Below, one piece after another: positions 15,216 through 23,906 of a stretch of 36,795 nt of DNA (position 1 is the stretch's first letter; the number at the start of each line of letters is the position of its first letter). A program made the position numbers and the translations under genes. Source of the stretch: Lachnospiraceae bacterium (lineage in GTDB: Bacteria > Bacillota > Clostridia > Lachnospirales > Lachnospiraceae); NCBI GenBank assembly GCA_017396145.1, contig JAFQMS010000016.1, positions 1 to 36,795 of the forward strand. The letters are read 5' to 3'. Under the pieces are notes generated by a model. It did no database searches. It was not told the DNA's origin and saw only the letters and a list, made by a program, of their open reading frames with translations.

Positions 15216-15259
15216 TTTGCACCTCCATTCCTGCATTTTAAAAATAATAATTTATATAA

Positions 15260-16372
15260 CTACTCGTCATGGTTTTGATAGTTTATATCTTTTATGTTAG
15301 TAGTTGCTGTCAATTCATCTATATCAGAAGTATCTATAGTAACATCGAAATCATCATATTCATCTTCATAGGTCACATCCGTATCTTCTGAGGCATATTC
15401 AGCTTCTTTTTCTTCGTCCACGCTCTCCTTACCAGCATCTTTATCTTCGTCTTCACTGATATTTTTCACTTCACTTAACTGTGCTGAAATCTTAATCTTA
15501 GGAACTGCTTTAACATAATAATAATAGTCGTCATCCTCAAATTGGACAATTTCAACTGCGGAATAATCCAATACTGTTCTCATAAAATATGCAACGTAGG
15601 CAACGGCACCACTGAGCAATGAAAAAACAATAATTCCTACAATACTCATTTCCAAATCCATACCCACACAACTTAAAACAAAGATAATCATACTAACAAC
15701 AACACCTGTTACCGTTGCTATTTCTGTGCTATGATTAAACTTACTTCTTCTAAGAACGTAAACCATCATAAGAATTACAGCAAGTATTACAGTAACAAGA
15801 ATCATTTCCTTATCTGATTTGAACCTGTCTACAACGCCTTTAAAAATCTGCAACGCCTCATCCGGATTAACAGCATCCTGTCCTTTAGTAACATCTCCCA
15901 CAGCTCTTAAAGAATAATAAATAATTGAGCCACCAATAACTGGAACTATAGTGACAGGTGTTGCTAATATACCAAGTAAAATCGGCATAAATACAGGCAT
16001 TCCCAAATAAATTAATACGGGTGTTGCCACTAATACATATCCATACTTTGGTGTATATCTAAGCATTAAGAAATACATTATTAAGAAAATAAACAAAATA
16101 AACAAAGCTAATATACTTGACATCTTGTATACACTAAATATAGTAACCCCTGCACATACTAGGGCAAATAATCCACTTGGAATAAATGCGGTTACAAGTG
16201 CCAAAGCCAAAACAACCGGAGTTGATAAAAATGTTATTTCATTGCTGAAAGCATTCTTTAGTAAAAGGAAAACAACAAGTCCAAAAACAAATTTAAATAT
16301 CAGATTTAGATATGTTCCAAACTTCTGATATACTACTCTCAATTTTTCTCTAAGTTCTAATATATATATCAT
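15260..16372 (-). CDS. Unknown polytopic membrane protein in the cdaA operon
   Basis: I cannot name this 370-residue protein. Residues ~20-290 hold roughly nine hydrophobic helices, many rich in Val/Ile/Leu, with a conserved-looking GLFALVCAGVTIFSVYKM segment. The last ~85 residues form a very acidic cytoplasmic or external tail (EDEDKDAGKESVDEEKEAEY). Its ATG overlaps the stop of the preceding gene (ATGA, 16369-16372). It lies 44 nt before cdaA with no terminator between. This coupling suggests a role linked to c-di-AMP, for example turgor or ion balance. That is inference only. Confidence 0.8.
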   Translation of the reverse strand: MIYILELREKLRVVYQKFGTYLNLIFKFVFGLVVFLLLKNAFSNEITFLSTPVVLALALVTAFIPSGLFALVCAGVTIFSVYKMSSILALFILFIFLIMYFLMLRYTPKYGYVLVATPVLIYLGMPVFMPILLGILATPVTIVPVIGGSIIYYSLRAVGDVTKGQDAVNPDEALQIFKGVVDRFKSDKEMILVTVILAVILMMVYVLRRSKFNHSTEIATVTGVVVSMIIFVLSCVGMDLEMSIVGIIVFSLLSGAVAYVAYFMRTVLDYSAVEIVQFEDDDYYYYVKAVPKIKISAQLSEVKNISEDEDKDAGKESVDEEKEAEYASEDTDVTYEDEYDDFDVTIDTSDIDELTATTNIKDINYQNHDE

Positions 16373-16776
16373 AGTGTTCCTTTCTTCTCCTCCTGCTCAT
16401 CATAATACTTTTTTAAAATCTTAAGCCTCTTAAGATACTTATTTAATCTTTTAATTGCTTTTGAATATCTTTGAGAGGAAATTAGTAATCCGGCTAAAAC
16501 AAATACAATAACGGAAATAGCATAAAACCCTAAAATCCTTACTCCCAAACTCTTGTAATCTAATGTAACTGCGTTGGCAATCAAATACTCTATCTGATAC
16601 AGTCCTACTATTACCAAAACCAAAATATATGCAACTGTCACAGACAAAACATTCTTTATAAGATTCAGTCTTACATAATCCGACTTGGAATACTTTGAAA
16701 TCTCTATATCCTCTTTATGTTTTTTTTCATATACGGCAAGTTTTGTCATTAGTTTAACTTTACTATTGTTAATCAT
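16369..16776 (-). CDS. Unknown small membrane protein, first gene of the cdaA operon
   Basis: A 135-residue protein of unknown function. It has a charged N-terminal segment (~1-38), two membrane helices (~43-65 and ~83-102), and a basic C-terminal helix with repeated Lys/Leu (KRLNKYLKRLKILKKYYDEQ), likely a coiled coil. It is the first gene after the promoter at 16826-16854, with a GGAGG site, and overlaps the next gene by four bases. The pair may act together; no function can be assigned. Confidence 0.78.
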   Translation of the reverse strand: MINNSKVKLMTKLAVYEKKHKEDIEISKYSKSDYVRLNLIKNVLSVTVAYILVLVIVGLYQIEYLIANAVTLDYKSLGVRILGFYAISVIVFVLAGLLISSQRYSKAIKRLNKYLKRLKILKKYYDEQEEKKGTL

Positions 16777-16825
16777 ATTGCCTCCATTTAAGTTCTATGG
16801 TTGATAAATCGCTAGAGAGCACTTC

Positions 16826-16854
16826 ATTATAGCACGTTTTGGTAAATAAGTAAA
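16826..16854 (-). promoter_or_regulatory. Promoter of the cdaA operon
   Basis: TTTACT (16849-16854), 17-nt spacer, TATAAT (16826-16831) on the minus strand. The -35 box overlaps the end of the upstream terminator stem. Confidence 0.65.
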
Positions 16855-16882
16855 GCAGAATGCACCATGTACATCCTGCTTT
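16852..16882 (-). terminator. Terminator of the SPFH/NfeD operon
   Basis: AAAGCAG and CTGCTTT form the base of a hairpin with a partly paired interior (GATGTACATGG region). On the minus strand ACTTATTT follows. It lies 35 nt past the SPFH gene stop. Confidence 0.6.
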
Positions 16883-16917
16883 ATTAATCTTTAATATAAT
16901 AATTTACTTATGTCTGA

Positions 16918-17835
16918 TTACTTCTTAGCAACCTCAGTAATTCCTGTAACAAGTCCAGCTACTGACTGTAAGTCAGATGGAATAATAATTTTCGTTGCCT
17001 GACCATCACAAGCCTTCTGGAACGTTTCAAGACTCTTAAGTTGAATAGCTTCGTTACTTGGATTAGACTCATTAATGTATCTAATACCTTCTGCGTTAGC
17101 AAGTTGAATAGCTTTAATAGCCTCTGCCTTACCTTCTGCTTCTCTGATTGTTGCTTCTTTTACAGCCTCAGCTCTAAGAATTGCAGCTTCCTTTTCTGCT
17201 TCAGCTTCAAGAACTAATGCTGCTTTCTTACCTTCCGCTCTAAGAATCGCCGACTTCTTCTCACCTTCTGCAACAAGAATAGTCTCTCTTCTTTCACGCT
17301 CAGCCTTCATCTGCTTCTCCATAGAATCTTTAATTGCTGGAGGTGGAATAATATCCTTTAATTCCACTCTGTTAATCTTAATACCCCATGGATCAGTGGC
17401 AAGATCTAATTCAGATCTCATTCTGGTATTAATAATCTCTCTTGATGTAAGAGTTTGGTCAAGTTCAAGTTCACCAATAATGTTACGAAGAGTTGTTGCT
17501 GTAAGATTCTCAATAGCCATTAATGGATTCTCAACACCATATGTGAAGAGTCTTGGATCTGTTATCTGGAAAAAGATAACTGTATCAATTCTCATTGTAA
17601 CATTATCCTTTGTGATAACAGGCTGTGGTGGGAAATCAATTACCTGCTCTTTAAGCACAATTTTTCTTGCCACATTATCGATAATAGGCCATTTCCAATG
17701 AAAACCTACTGACCATGTTGCCTGATAAGCTCCTAACCTTTCTACAATATACGCTTGTGCCTGTGGAACGATTTTTATACATGATGCTGCTAAAACCACT
17801 CCAATAATCAATATGACTATAGGTACATATTCCAT
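16918..17835 (-). CDS. SPFH/Band 7 (stomatin-like) membrane protein
   Basis: A 305-residue protein of the stomatin/prohibitin class that scaffolds membrane domains. It has an N-terminal membrane helix (VPIVILIIGVVLAASCIKIV) and a Band 7 domain starting VPQAQAYIVERLGAY (~26-175). A long Ala/Glu/Lys coiled coil follows (~175-255, AEGEKKSAILRAEGKKAALV), where such proteins oligomerise. The start has AGGAGG 8 nt upstream. An nfeD gene lies 21 nt upstream. This SPFH-NfeD pairing is widespread and the two proteins are thought to act together. Confidence 0.93.
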   Translation of the reverse strand: MEYVPIVILIIGVVLAASCIKIVPQAQAYIVERLGAYQATWSVGFHWKWPIIDNVARKIVLKEQVIDFPPQPVITKDNVTMRIDTVIFFQITDPRLFTYGVENPLMAIENLTATTLRNIIGELELDQTLTSREIINTRMRSELDLATDPWGIKINRVELKDIIPPPAIKDSMEKQMKAERERRETILVAEGEKKSAILRAEGKKAALVLEAEAEKEAAILRAEAVKEATIREAEGKAEAIKAIQLANAEGIRYINESNPSNEAIQLKSLETFQKACDGQATKIIIPSDLQSVAGLVTGITEVAKK

Positions 17836-17856
17836 TACACATCCTCCTTTAAAATA

Positions 17857-18285
17857 CTATTTTGTTAATATTAATTTAACTCCAGAAATGTTAGCGATTG
17901 TTGCCATATCACCAACATCAAAAGTTACGCTATCATCCTGGGCTCTCGCTGTCCATTCCTGCCCATTCAATACTGCACAGCCTGTAGCTGCATTATTATC
18001 TACTTTTTCAATTATTCTGACTCTTTTACCAATCCATTCGTCAATATTAGTTTTGTTTGTCTTCTCGTTGAACTTCCTTACCATAGAAGGTCTGAGCAAT
18101 ACTAAAATTCCAATAGAGACAAATATAAACACAAGAACCTGAACTATCAACTTATCACAAAAAAGTGATACTATACTAGCCACCAATGCTCCTGCTGCAA
18201 ACCAAATTGTTGTAAGCGCAACAGTTGCCAGTTCAAACAACAATAAAACAACCATAGCTATCAGCCAACAAATTGCATTAAACAT
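17857..18285 (-). CDS. nfeD: NfeD-family membrane protein (short form)
   Basis: A 142-residue protein with three to four N-terminal helices (MFNAICWLIAMVVLLLFELA onwards) and a C-terminal OB-fold region (~85-140, WIGKRVRIIEKV to TIANISGVKL). It lacks the ClpP-like protease domain of long NfeD. The start at 18285 is chosen because GGAGG lies 7 nt before it; the ATG at 18303 would place this site inside the gene. It is co-transcribed with the SPFH protein. Confidence 0.9.
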   Translation of the reverse strand: MFNAICWLIAMVVLLLFELATVALTTIWFAAGALVASIVSLFCDKLIVQVLVFIFVSIGILVLLRPSMVRKFNEKTNKTNIDEWIGKRVRIIEKVDNNAATGCAVLNGQEWTARAQDDSVTFDVGDMATIANISGVKLILTK

Positions 18286-18340
18286 ACATATTCCTCCATT
18301 CACAGATATAATCTTCTCTTTCTTAATTAATTGTAAACCT

Positions 18341-18365
18341 TTCTAACTGTAATTACAAATTAGAA
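18341..18365. repeat. 25-bp imperfect palindrome between trmH-like gene and nfeD
   Basis: TTCTAA (18341-18346) and TTAGAA (18360-18365) flank a central palindrome TGTAATTACA. It lies 6 nt past the stop of the gene at 18371 and about 55 nt before the nfeD start. It could be an operator for nfeD or a weak hairpin at the 3' end of the upstream gene. Confidence 0.4.
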
Positions 18366-18370
18366 TTTGA

Positions 18371-19171
18371 TTAGAGAGTTTTATTTTTTTGTCTGTGAAC
18401 TTCATACATCATAATAGCAGCCGCAACAGCTGCATTTAGAGATTCCACTTTTCCTTCCATTGGAATTCTAACAAGACTCGTTGCGCACTGTGATACTTTC
18501 TCACTAATACCATTTGCTTCATTTCCAATAATTATACCGGTTTTCTCACCATAATTAATGCTGCAATAGTCTTCCTTACCTAAAAGATGGGCAGCATATA
18601 TCTCCCACTCATCCTTTACAAACACATTAATCGTTTCACACAAATCATCTACATACACAAAGGGCAATCTATATATAGCCCCCATAGTAGCCCTTATTAC
18701 TTTAGGATTATATATATCAACGCATCCTTTACTCATAACTATAAAATCAAACCCTGCTCCCTCTGCAGTTCTGATAATGGTCCCTAAATTTCCCGGATCT
18801 CTTACATCATCTAAAAACAGTACATCTCCTGACTTTTCAATCAAGTTTTCAATGTGGTACTGGGGCATCTTAAGAACCGCCATTATTCCTTGAGGTGTTT
18901 TTGTATCGGCAATCTGGTCAAATACTTTGTCAGCCAATATCTCATACCCCTTTGTATCCAGAATATTCTTGATTCTTTCGTAATACTCTTCTTTCTGCCA
19001 ATTACTAAGGAAGGTTTCACTTACATATATCCTGTCAATCTTATCAACAAAAGCCTCGCTTAGTATTCTGACCCCCTCTGCCACAAAAAGTCCCTGTTCA
19101 TTTCTTGTCTTTCTTTTATTAATTAGGGCAATCAGATTTTTAATCTGCTTGCCTGATGTATTCTCAATCAT
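18371..19171 (-). CDS. TrmH/SpoU-family RNA 2'-O-methyltransferase
   Basis: A 266-residue SAM-dependent enzyme expected to methylate a ribose 2'-OH in rRNA or tRNA. The N-terminal domain (~1-105) resembles the substrate-binding part of RlmB-type enzymes (RNEQGLFVAEGVRILSEA). The SPOUT knot domain has motif 1 (DDVRDPGNLGTIIRTAEG), motif 2 (GIIIGNEANGIS) and motif 3 (IPMEGKVESLNAAVAAAI). The exact target cannot be read from sequence. It lies 26 nt after cheX. Confidence 0.92.
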   Translation of the reverse strand: MIENTSGKQIKNLIALINKRKTRNEQGLFVAEGVRILSEAFVDKIDRIYVSETFLSNWQKEEYYERIKNILDTKGYEILADKVFDQIADTKTPQGIMAVLKMPQYHIENLIEKSGDVLFLDDVRDPGNLGTIIRTAEGAGFDFIVMSKGCVDIYNPKVIRATMGAIYRLPFVYVDDLCETINVFVKDEWEIYAAHLLGKEDYCSINYGEKTGIIIGNEANGISEKVSQCATSLVRIPMEGKVESLNAAVAAAIMMYEVHRQKNKTL

Positions 19172-19197
19172 ATCTAGTATTCCACCGCATTCAAGTA

Positions 19198-19659
19198 TTA
19201 TATATTAATATACACTTTCATATACTCTTGTTCATTGTAGCTCAATGGTACAACCAAGCCTTTATTAATAGTTGCATCTGCTGCTGACAATTCAGCAATC
19301 AGCCTTGGTGTTGTTATATCAATCAAAATATCCATTGAAGAAAAAATAGTTGCTGCATTACCTGCAACCATATTCCCCAATTCACTAAGCGCAGAACATG
19401 CCATCTCATCTAAAGCCTCTACGGGCATTCCACACATCATCTTACTTGCAATATCTTTAGCATTATCCGGCGATATCTCAAAGGTAACCTCTCCATTCAG
19501 TTCCCCTACCACACCAACTTTTATAGCTAAATGTCCCTGAGTCATACTATTTGCAATCTTCGGACCCACTACTTTTAGTTGAGTTTGTGCAACCATTCCT
19601 ATGACACCGACACATGCTTCTAAAAACGGATTAATCAATCTTGCGTCTAAGCCCTGCAT
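19198..19659 (-). CDS. cheX: CheX-like chemotaxis phosphatase
   Basis: A 153-residue CheC/CheX-family protein. It begins MQGLDARLINPFLEACVGVI and carries the E-x2-N signature in ALSELGNMVAGNAATIF (~91-107). In characterised CheX these residues remove the phosphate from CheY-P. Its length fits CheX rather than the two-motif CheC. It may act on chemotaxis CheY or on other receivers. It leads a probable two-gene unit with the TrmH-family gene. The other chemotaxis genes are not in the window. Confidence 0.85.
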   Translation of the reverse strand: MQGLDARLINPFLEACVGVIGMVAQTQLKVVGPKIANSMTQGHLAIKVGVVGELNGEVTFEISPDNAKDIASKMMCGMPVEALDEMACSALSELGNMVAGNAATIFSSMDILIDITTPRLIAELSAADATINKGLVVPLSYNEQEYMKVYINI

Positions 19660-19791
19660 ACCTGCCTCTTTTCCTTCGAATTTCTTTCTTTTCGCATAAA
19701 TATATAGTATAATTTGCCTACATATGGTTAATTATACTAAAGAAATCCAAACTTATCAAGCAAAATAACACCATGAAACGGAGATAAATAT

Positions 19792-20964
19792 ATGCATCAT
19801 TCCTTTTATTCTATAACAGTTGTGATATACATTTTAACCTGTCTTTATACTGGGCATCATATTAGGCAAATAATTATTCCTAATTCCAAGAAAAACATCA
19901 CTCTGACAAGGAAAATATTTTTCTTCGGAATTTATTTTGTGTTATCTTTATCAATATTTTTAGGATTTACAGAGCGATTTGGTACAACAATACAAAACAT
20001 TGGTTGTCTGCTATGGGGCTTTTATTTTTATTTTTTATTATTTTGTTTTCTAAGTGATTTATTTCTGGGAATCATGCTTATTATATCCACCTGGAAACGC
20101 AAACAGTTTGTAACAGAATCTTTTACGCGAAAGACATATATCATTTCTGTGGCATGTTGTTTGCTCCTTCTTGTAACAGGTGCAATTTATGCCAAAATAA
20201 TTCGAATTGCGGACTATAATGTCACTATTGATACTGCTACCAAAAACAATTCTAAAGATATAAAGATTACCATGGTTTCAGACACACATTTAGGGAAGCA
20301 ATTAGGTCTTGTGGACGCCAAAAAGTGGGTAGCCAAGATTAACGAAACAAACCCCGACCTTGTTTGCTTTTGTGGAGATATTTTTAACGACTCTATTTTC
20401 GATGTGAATGATTTAGACGAAATTGCAAAAGAGTTTTCTAAAATCAATTCAACATACGGAACTTATTCCTGTCTTGGCAACCATGATACTTACGGAATTA
20501 TTGACTCCTATGGCAATATCACTGGTAATGCTAAGGATTTTTTTGAAAAATCCAATATAACCATATTACATGACGAATATGTATTAATAGACAATTCATT
20601 CTATCTTGTTGGAAGAAAAGACGCCTCTCCTTCAATGGATGAAAGCAATTATTCCTGCATGGATTTATCAGACATACTAAAGGGTGCCTCTAAAGACACC
20701 CCTATAATTCTTCTCGACCATCGCCCGCAACGTTTTGGGGAAGCAATAGATAATAATGTTTCATTACTTCTAGCAGGACACACCCATCTGGGTCAATTGT
20801 TTCCTGCAAATATATTAACCAATATAACCTACGAATGTGACTACGGCTTATACGAAAAAGGGGGGTTCAAAGCCATAGTGTCTTCTGGATTAGGATACTG
20901 GGGTCCGCCTCTTAGAATCGGCAGCAGTTGTGAAATAGTTGTTGTAAATGTTACATTTAACTAA
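19792..20964 (+). CDS. Membrane metallophosphoesterase (YkuE/YaeI type)
   Basis: A 390-residue protein with about four N-terminal helices (~8-135) and a C-terminal calcineurin-like phosphoesterase domain. Metal ligands are visible: SDTHLG (D164, H166), GDIFND (D196), GNHD (N230-H231), the DHRP histidine (H310) and GHTHLGQ (H330, H332). Related enzymes hydrolyse phosphoesters such as UDP-diacylglucosamine-like lipids, but the substrate here is unknown. GGAG precedes the ATG. It converges on nadE with only 16 nt between stop codons. Confidence 0.92.
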   Translation: MHHSFYSITVVIYILTCLYTGHHIRQIIIPNSKKNITLTRKIFFFGIYFVLSLSIFLGFTERFGTTIQNIGCLLWGFYFYFLLFCFLSDLFLGIMLIISTWKRKQFVTESFTRKTYIISVACCLLLLVTGAIYAKIIRIADYNVTIDTATKNNSKDIKITMVSDTHLGKQLGLVDAKKWVAKINETNPDLVCFCGDIFNDSIFDVNDLDEIAKEFSKINSTYGTYSCLGNHDTYGIIDSYGNITGNAKDFFEKSNITILHDEYVLIDNSFYLVGRKDASPSMDESNYSCMDLSDILKGASKDTPIILLDHRPQRFGEAIDNNVSLLLAGHTHLGQLFPANILTNITYECDYGLYEKGGFKAIVSSGLGYWGPPLRIGSSCEIVVVNVTFN

Positions 20965-20980
20965 GCAAATACCGGCATAA

Positions 20981-21742
20981 CTAATTCGCCAACGTCTTCA
21001 AGGAATCTATCTCAAAGCATGGCATAAGTTCTAACTTAAACAAGTTACGCTTATGCATGCTGTCTATCCTTTTCTTAGTTTCCTCATCCTCACATATTCC
21101 CTCCCTAATATATCTGTCTAATGTAGCATATGAAAACCCTAGATTGTCCTCATCCGTCTTCCCACACAGTCCATCAATAGGCACTTTATCAACCAAACTC
21201 TCAGGTAATCCTAGCACTCTCCCAATGGCTTTAACTTCTGCAACAGTCAGACGTGAAAGTGGGCTAAAATCCCCCACTGAATCACCATATCTTGTAGAGT
21301 ATCCTACCCAGTCCTCCGACAGATTACATGTGTTAGCAACTCTACCATTAACACATTGGCTAATAGCATATAATGTAGACATTCTTATTCTTGGCGGAAG
21401 ATTCATTTTACTTTGGGGAGTTATTGTTAAGTCTTCTAAACCTTCAAGTTCTTCCATAACTCCTTTAACCGCATTTTCAACATTAACTGTATAGTTTTTT
21501 ATTCCAAGGAATTCCACTAAAAGTTTTGACATATCAATATCTGCCTGAACACCACAAGGCATCAGCACACCTATCACTCTTTCTTTACCTAGTGCTTCAA
21601 CACATAATGCGGCAACCACCGAACTGTCCTTGCCGCCGGATATTCCAACTACAGCATTGCAATCAGGACCGTTTTTTTCAAAAAACTCTTTAATCCAGTT
21701 TACACACTCATCTTTAACTTTTAATGCATCAAATTCGTACAT
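20981..21742 (-). CDS. nadE: NAD synthetase, ammonia-dependent short form
   Basis: Final step of NAD synthesis: nicotinate adenine dinucleotide + ATP + NH3 to NAD. The 253-residue protein has the PP-loop SGGKDSS (35-41) and the later YGDSVGDFSPL and KTDEDNLGFSYATLD segments typical of NadE. It lacks the N-terminal glutaminase domain, so it should use free ammonia. AGGTG precedes the ATG. The gene lies 63 nt after a nicotinamidase-like gene, which fits a salvage pair. Confidence 0.93.
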   Translation of the reverse strand: MYEFDALKVKDECVNWIKEFFEKNGPDCNAVVGISGGKDSSVVAALCVEALGKERVIGVLMPCGVQADIDMSKLLVEFLGIKNYTVNVENAVKGVMEELEGLEDLTITPQSKMNLPPRIRMSTLYAISQCVNGRVANTCNLSEDWVGYSTRYGDSVGDFSPLSRLTVAEVKAIGRVLGLPESLVDKVPIDGLCGKTDEDNLGFSYATLDRYIREGICEDEETKKRIDSMHKRNLFKLELMPCFEIDSLKTLAN

Positions 21743-21805
21743 AATTTACACCTATTCTTTCCATTGCATTTTGTTTGCATTTTGTCATTAAATAATATGA
21801 CACTT

Positions 21806-22312
21806 TTATTGTCCAGTAATCTCCACCTGACACATCTTCATAGTAAGAAGTGCTGCCTGATGGCTTTCTATGCTTACTCCTGCACAACAACTTGCATCAA
21901 CACTAACCTTAATCTCCGGATATAAAGCCTTAATAATCAACGCATTTGATACTACGCAGATATCAGTACACAGCCCTACCAACTCCACCTCCTGCAAATC
22001 ATAATCTCTCCAATTAAGGTATCCGAAAGTAGGTTTATCAATACATTTATCCCCTTCTTTATATAATCCCTCATATATCTCCCATCCTTTTGTACCTTCT
22101 ATACAGTGCTCTACCGGAAGATACTTTCCTTCATTAGTGTTAAGATAATTTACTTTATGAGTGTCCCTTGTAAAAATAATCTCCTCTCCACACTCTCTAT
22201 ACTCATCTATCTTCTTTTTAACATTAGCAACTATACTTTGCGCCTCTTCACTTCCTAGTGCTCCATTAATAAAATCATACTGCATATCCACAACAATCAG
22301 TGTCTTTTTCAT
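21806..22312 (-). CDS. pncA: Isochorismatase-fold cysteine hydrolase, probable nicotinamidase
   Basis: A 168-residue cytoplasmic hydrolase. The catalytic triad of the family can be placed: Asp in VVDMQYDFI, Lys in DKPTFGYLNW, and Cys in LVGLCTDICVV. The HCIEGTKGWEI segment resembles the loop of nicotinamidases. Nicotinamidase converts nicotinamide to nicotinate. The neighbouring nadE supports this reading. The start is the ATG at 22312, with AAGGA 10 nt upstream; a GTG nine bases earlier is too close to that site. A promoter lies at 22374-22401. The alternative is another isochorismatase-like hydrolase. Confidence 0.8.
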   Translation of the reverse strand: MKKTLIVVDMQYDFINGALGSEEAQSIVANVKKKIDEYRECGEEIIFTRDTHKVNYLNTNEGKYLPVEHCIEGTKGWEIYEGLYKEGDKCIDKPTFGYLNWRDYDLQEVELVGLCTDICVVSNALIIKALYPEIKVSVDASCCAGVSIESHQAALLTMKMCQVEITGQ

Positions 22313-22373
22313 ACTCTTCACATCCTTAATAAGATTTGTTTTATCACGATGTTATCCTACATCTTTACTTCTT

Positions 22374-22401
22374 ATAATAATCTTTAAAAAAAATATGTCA
22401 A
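22374..22401 (-). promoter_or_regulatory. Promoter of pncA-nadE
   Basis: TTGACA (22396-22401), 16-nt spacer, TATTAT (22374-22379) on the minus strand, about 60 nt before the pncA-like start. Confidence 0.6.
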
Positions 22402-22407
22402 TTATAT

Positions 22408-23214
22408 TTATTGAACCAAATCTTTATTACCAATGCTTATCTGTCTGCCTTCATGATCCATCTTATAATCTTTTGTCATTATTAATTGAGATATAGGTAC
22501 CAATTCATATCCTTTCGCTTTCAAGGATTTAATTATAGTATCTAGCGCATCAACTGTATATTTTGCGCCGTTGTGCATTAGAATAATGGAGCCACCTCCC
22601 AGATGCTTATGCTCACATACGGTCTGTACTATAGCCTCCACCCCATAATCTTTCCAATCCAGACTGTCCACATCCCACTGTATACAATAATAACCTTCAT
22701 CTTCTGCTGTCCTAATAAGAGTATCATTATAATCTCCATAAGGCGGTCTAAAAAGAAACATATCATACCCAGTTAAGTCTTTAACTTTATTGTGTGTCTT
22801 TTTGATTTCCTCGACACATTCATTTTTGCTCAAAGTAGACATCTGTTTATGGTTTTCACTATGATTACCCAAATCATGACCGGCTTCTTTAATTGCTTTT
22901 ACATCCTCCGGATACGCTTCTACCCATCCTCCTGTCATAAAAAACGTTGCTTTAACATCATTATCCTCTAATATTTTCAAAATATTTCGCAAATCCTCAT
23001 TACCCCATGCCGCATCAAAACTTAGCGCCACCTCTTTTTTATCAGTTTCCACACAATATATTGGTAAAAGTTTGTTTTGTGTTACATTATAAGATGCCAT
23101 GGTAGTTTTGCTCAGTTTTGAGGATGTTGCTCCATAGGCAATTATAGTTATTAGTCCCAATACTAGAATTACCATCCCTACTATGTACATAATACTTTTT
23201 TTCTTATATTCCAT
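22408..23214 (-). CDS. Polysaccharide deacetylase, PdaB-like
   Basis: A 268-residue membrane-anchored deacetylase of the NodB family, acting outside the cytoplasm on a cell-wall or exopolysaccharide N-acetyl group. It has one N-terminal helix (~9-28), then the NodB domain. SFDAAWG (D67), HSENH (H118, H122), RPPYGDYN (156-163) and ILMHNG are visible. FDAAWGNED is the wording of PdaB-type proteins rather than TFDDG of classical NodB. The start at 23214 has GGAG 6 nt upstream. No clear terminator follows. Confidence 0.9.
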   Translation of the reverse strand: MEYKKKSIMYIVGMVILVLGLITIIAYGATSSKLSKTTMASYNVTQNKLLPIYCVETDKKEVALSFDAAWGNEDLRNILKILEDNDVKATFFMTGGWVEAYPEDVKAIKEAGHDLGNHSENHKQMSTLSKNECVEEIKKTHNKVKDLTGYDMFLFRPPYGDYNDTLIRTAEDEGYYCIQWDVDSLDWKDYGVEAIVQTVCEHKHLGGGSIILMHNGAKYTVDALDTIIKSLKAKGYELVPISQLIMTKDYKMDHEGRQISIGNKDLVQ

Positions 23215-23292
23215 TGCTATCTCCACTTAGTTATCTTCTATAAATTCTACTAATTATAAAGCACAATTATTACATTTCTCCTTTTGATTTTC

Positions 23293-23321
23293 TTGAATTT
23301 TTAGCACTACTATGATATAAT
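23293..23321 (+). promoter_or_regulatory. Promoter of the carD-like/ttcA-like pair
   Basis: TTGAAT (23293-23298), 17-nt spacer, TATAAT (23316-23321) on the plus strand, about 70 nt before the ATG. Confidence 0.75.
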
Positions 23322-23390
23322 TGCATTGTATTTTCGTTAACAATTCCCGCGTAAATTTATAAGGAATTATCCTTAGAAACGGAGTGACTT

Positions 23391-23906
23391 ATGTTTAAAA
23401 TTGGTGAGTTTGTAGTAAAAGCCAATAGTGGCATATGCAAAATTGAGGAAATAACTGAACTAGATTTACTTGACGATGGTAATCTTATACCATACTATGT
23501 AATTCTACCTCTAGACGAAAAAAGTAGTCGACTTTTTGTTCCAGTTGATACTGCAGCAAATGTACTAAGATATGTTATTGATGAGACAAAAGCATGGGAT
23601 ATAATACATTCTATTCCCAGCATTCCAGAACCCATATTTGAAAATGAGAAGATTCGAGAACTTAAATATAAAGAAGCAATTAAAAATTGCGATCCGCAGT
23701 CCTTGGTAGGCATACTCAAAAGCATGTGTACAAGAAAAAAACTTCGTATCGAGCAAGGAAAAAAGAGTTTTGCAATTGATGAGCATTATTTTAAATTGGC
23801 CGAGAATAGCCTTTATTCAGAACTTGCATTTGCTACGGGTAAAGAAAAAACAGATATACATGAAATGATAACAGACTTAATTGATAATAACGGAGAACAA
23901 CAATGA
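23391..23906 (+). CDS. CarD-family transcription regulator
   Basis: A 171-residue protein. It begins MFKIGEFVVKANSGICKIEE, the start of the CarD/TRCF RNA-polymerase-interacting domain (~1-60), with YVILPLDEKSSRLFVPVDTA typical of it. The rest (~70-165) is helical. CarD proteins bind RNA polymerase beta and stabilise the open promoter complex. GGAG precedes the ATG by 7 nt. The stop overlaps the next gene's start (ATGA), so the two are co-translated. Confidence 0.9.
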   Translation: MFKIGEFVVKANSGICKIEEITELDLLDDGNLIPYYVILPLDEKSSRLFVPVDTAANVLRYVIDETKAWDIIHSIPSIPEPIFENEKIRELKYKEAIKNCDPQSLVGILKSMCTRKKLRIEQGKKSFAIDEHYFKLAENSLYSELAFATGKEKTDIHEMITDLIDNNGEQQ

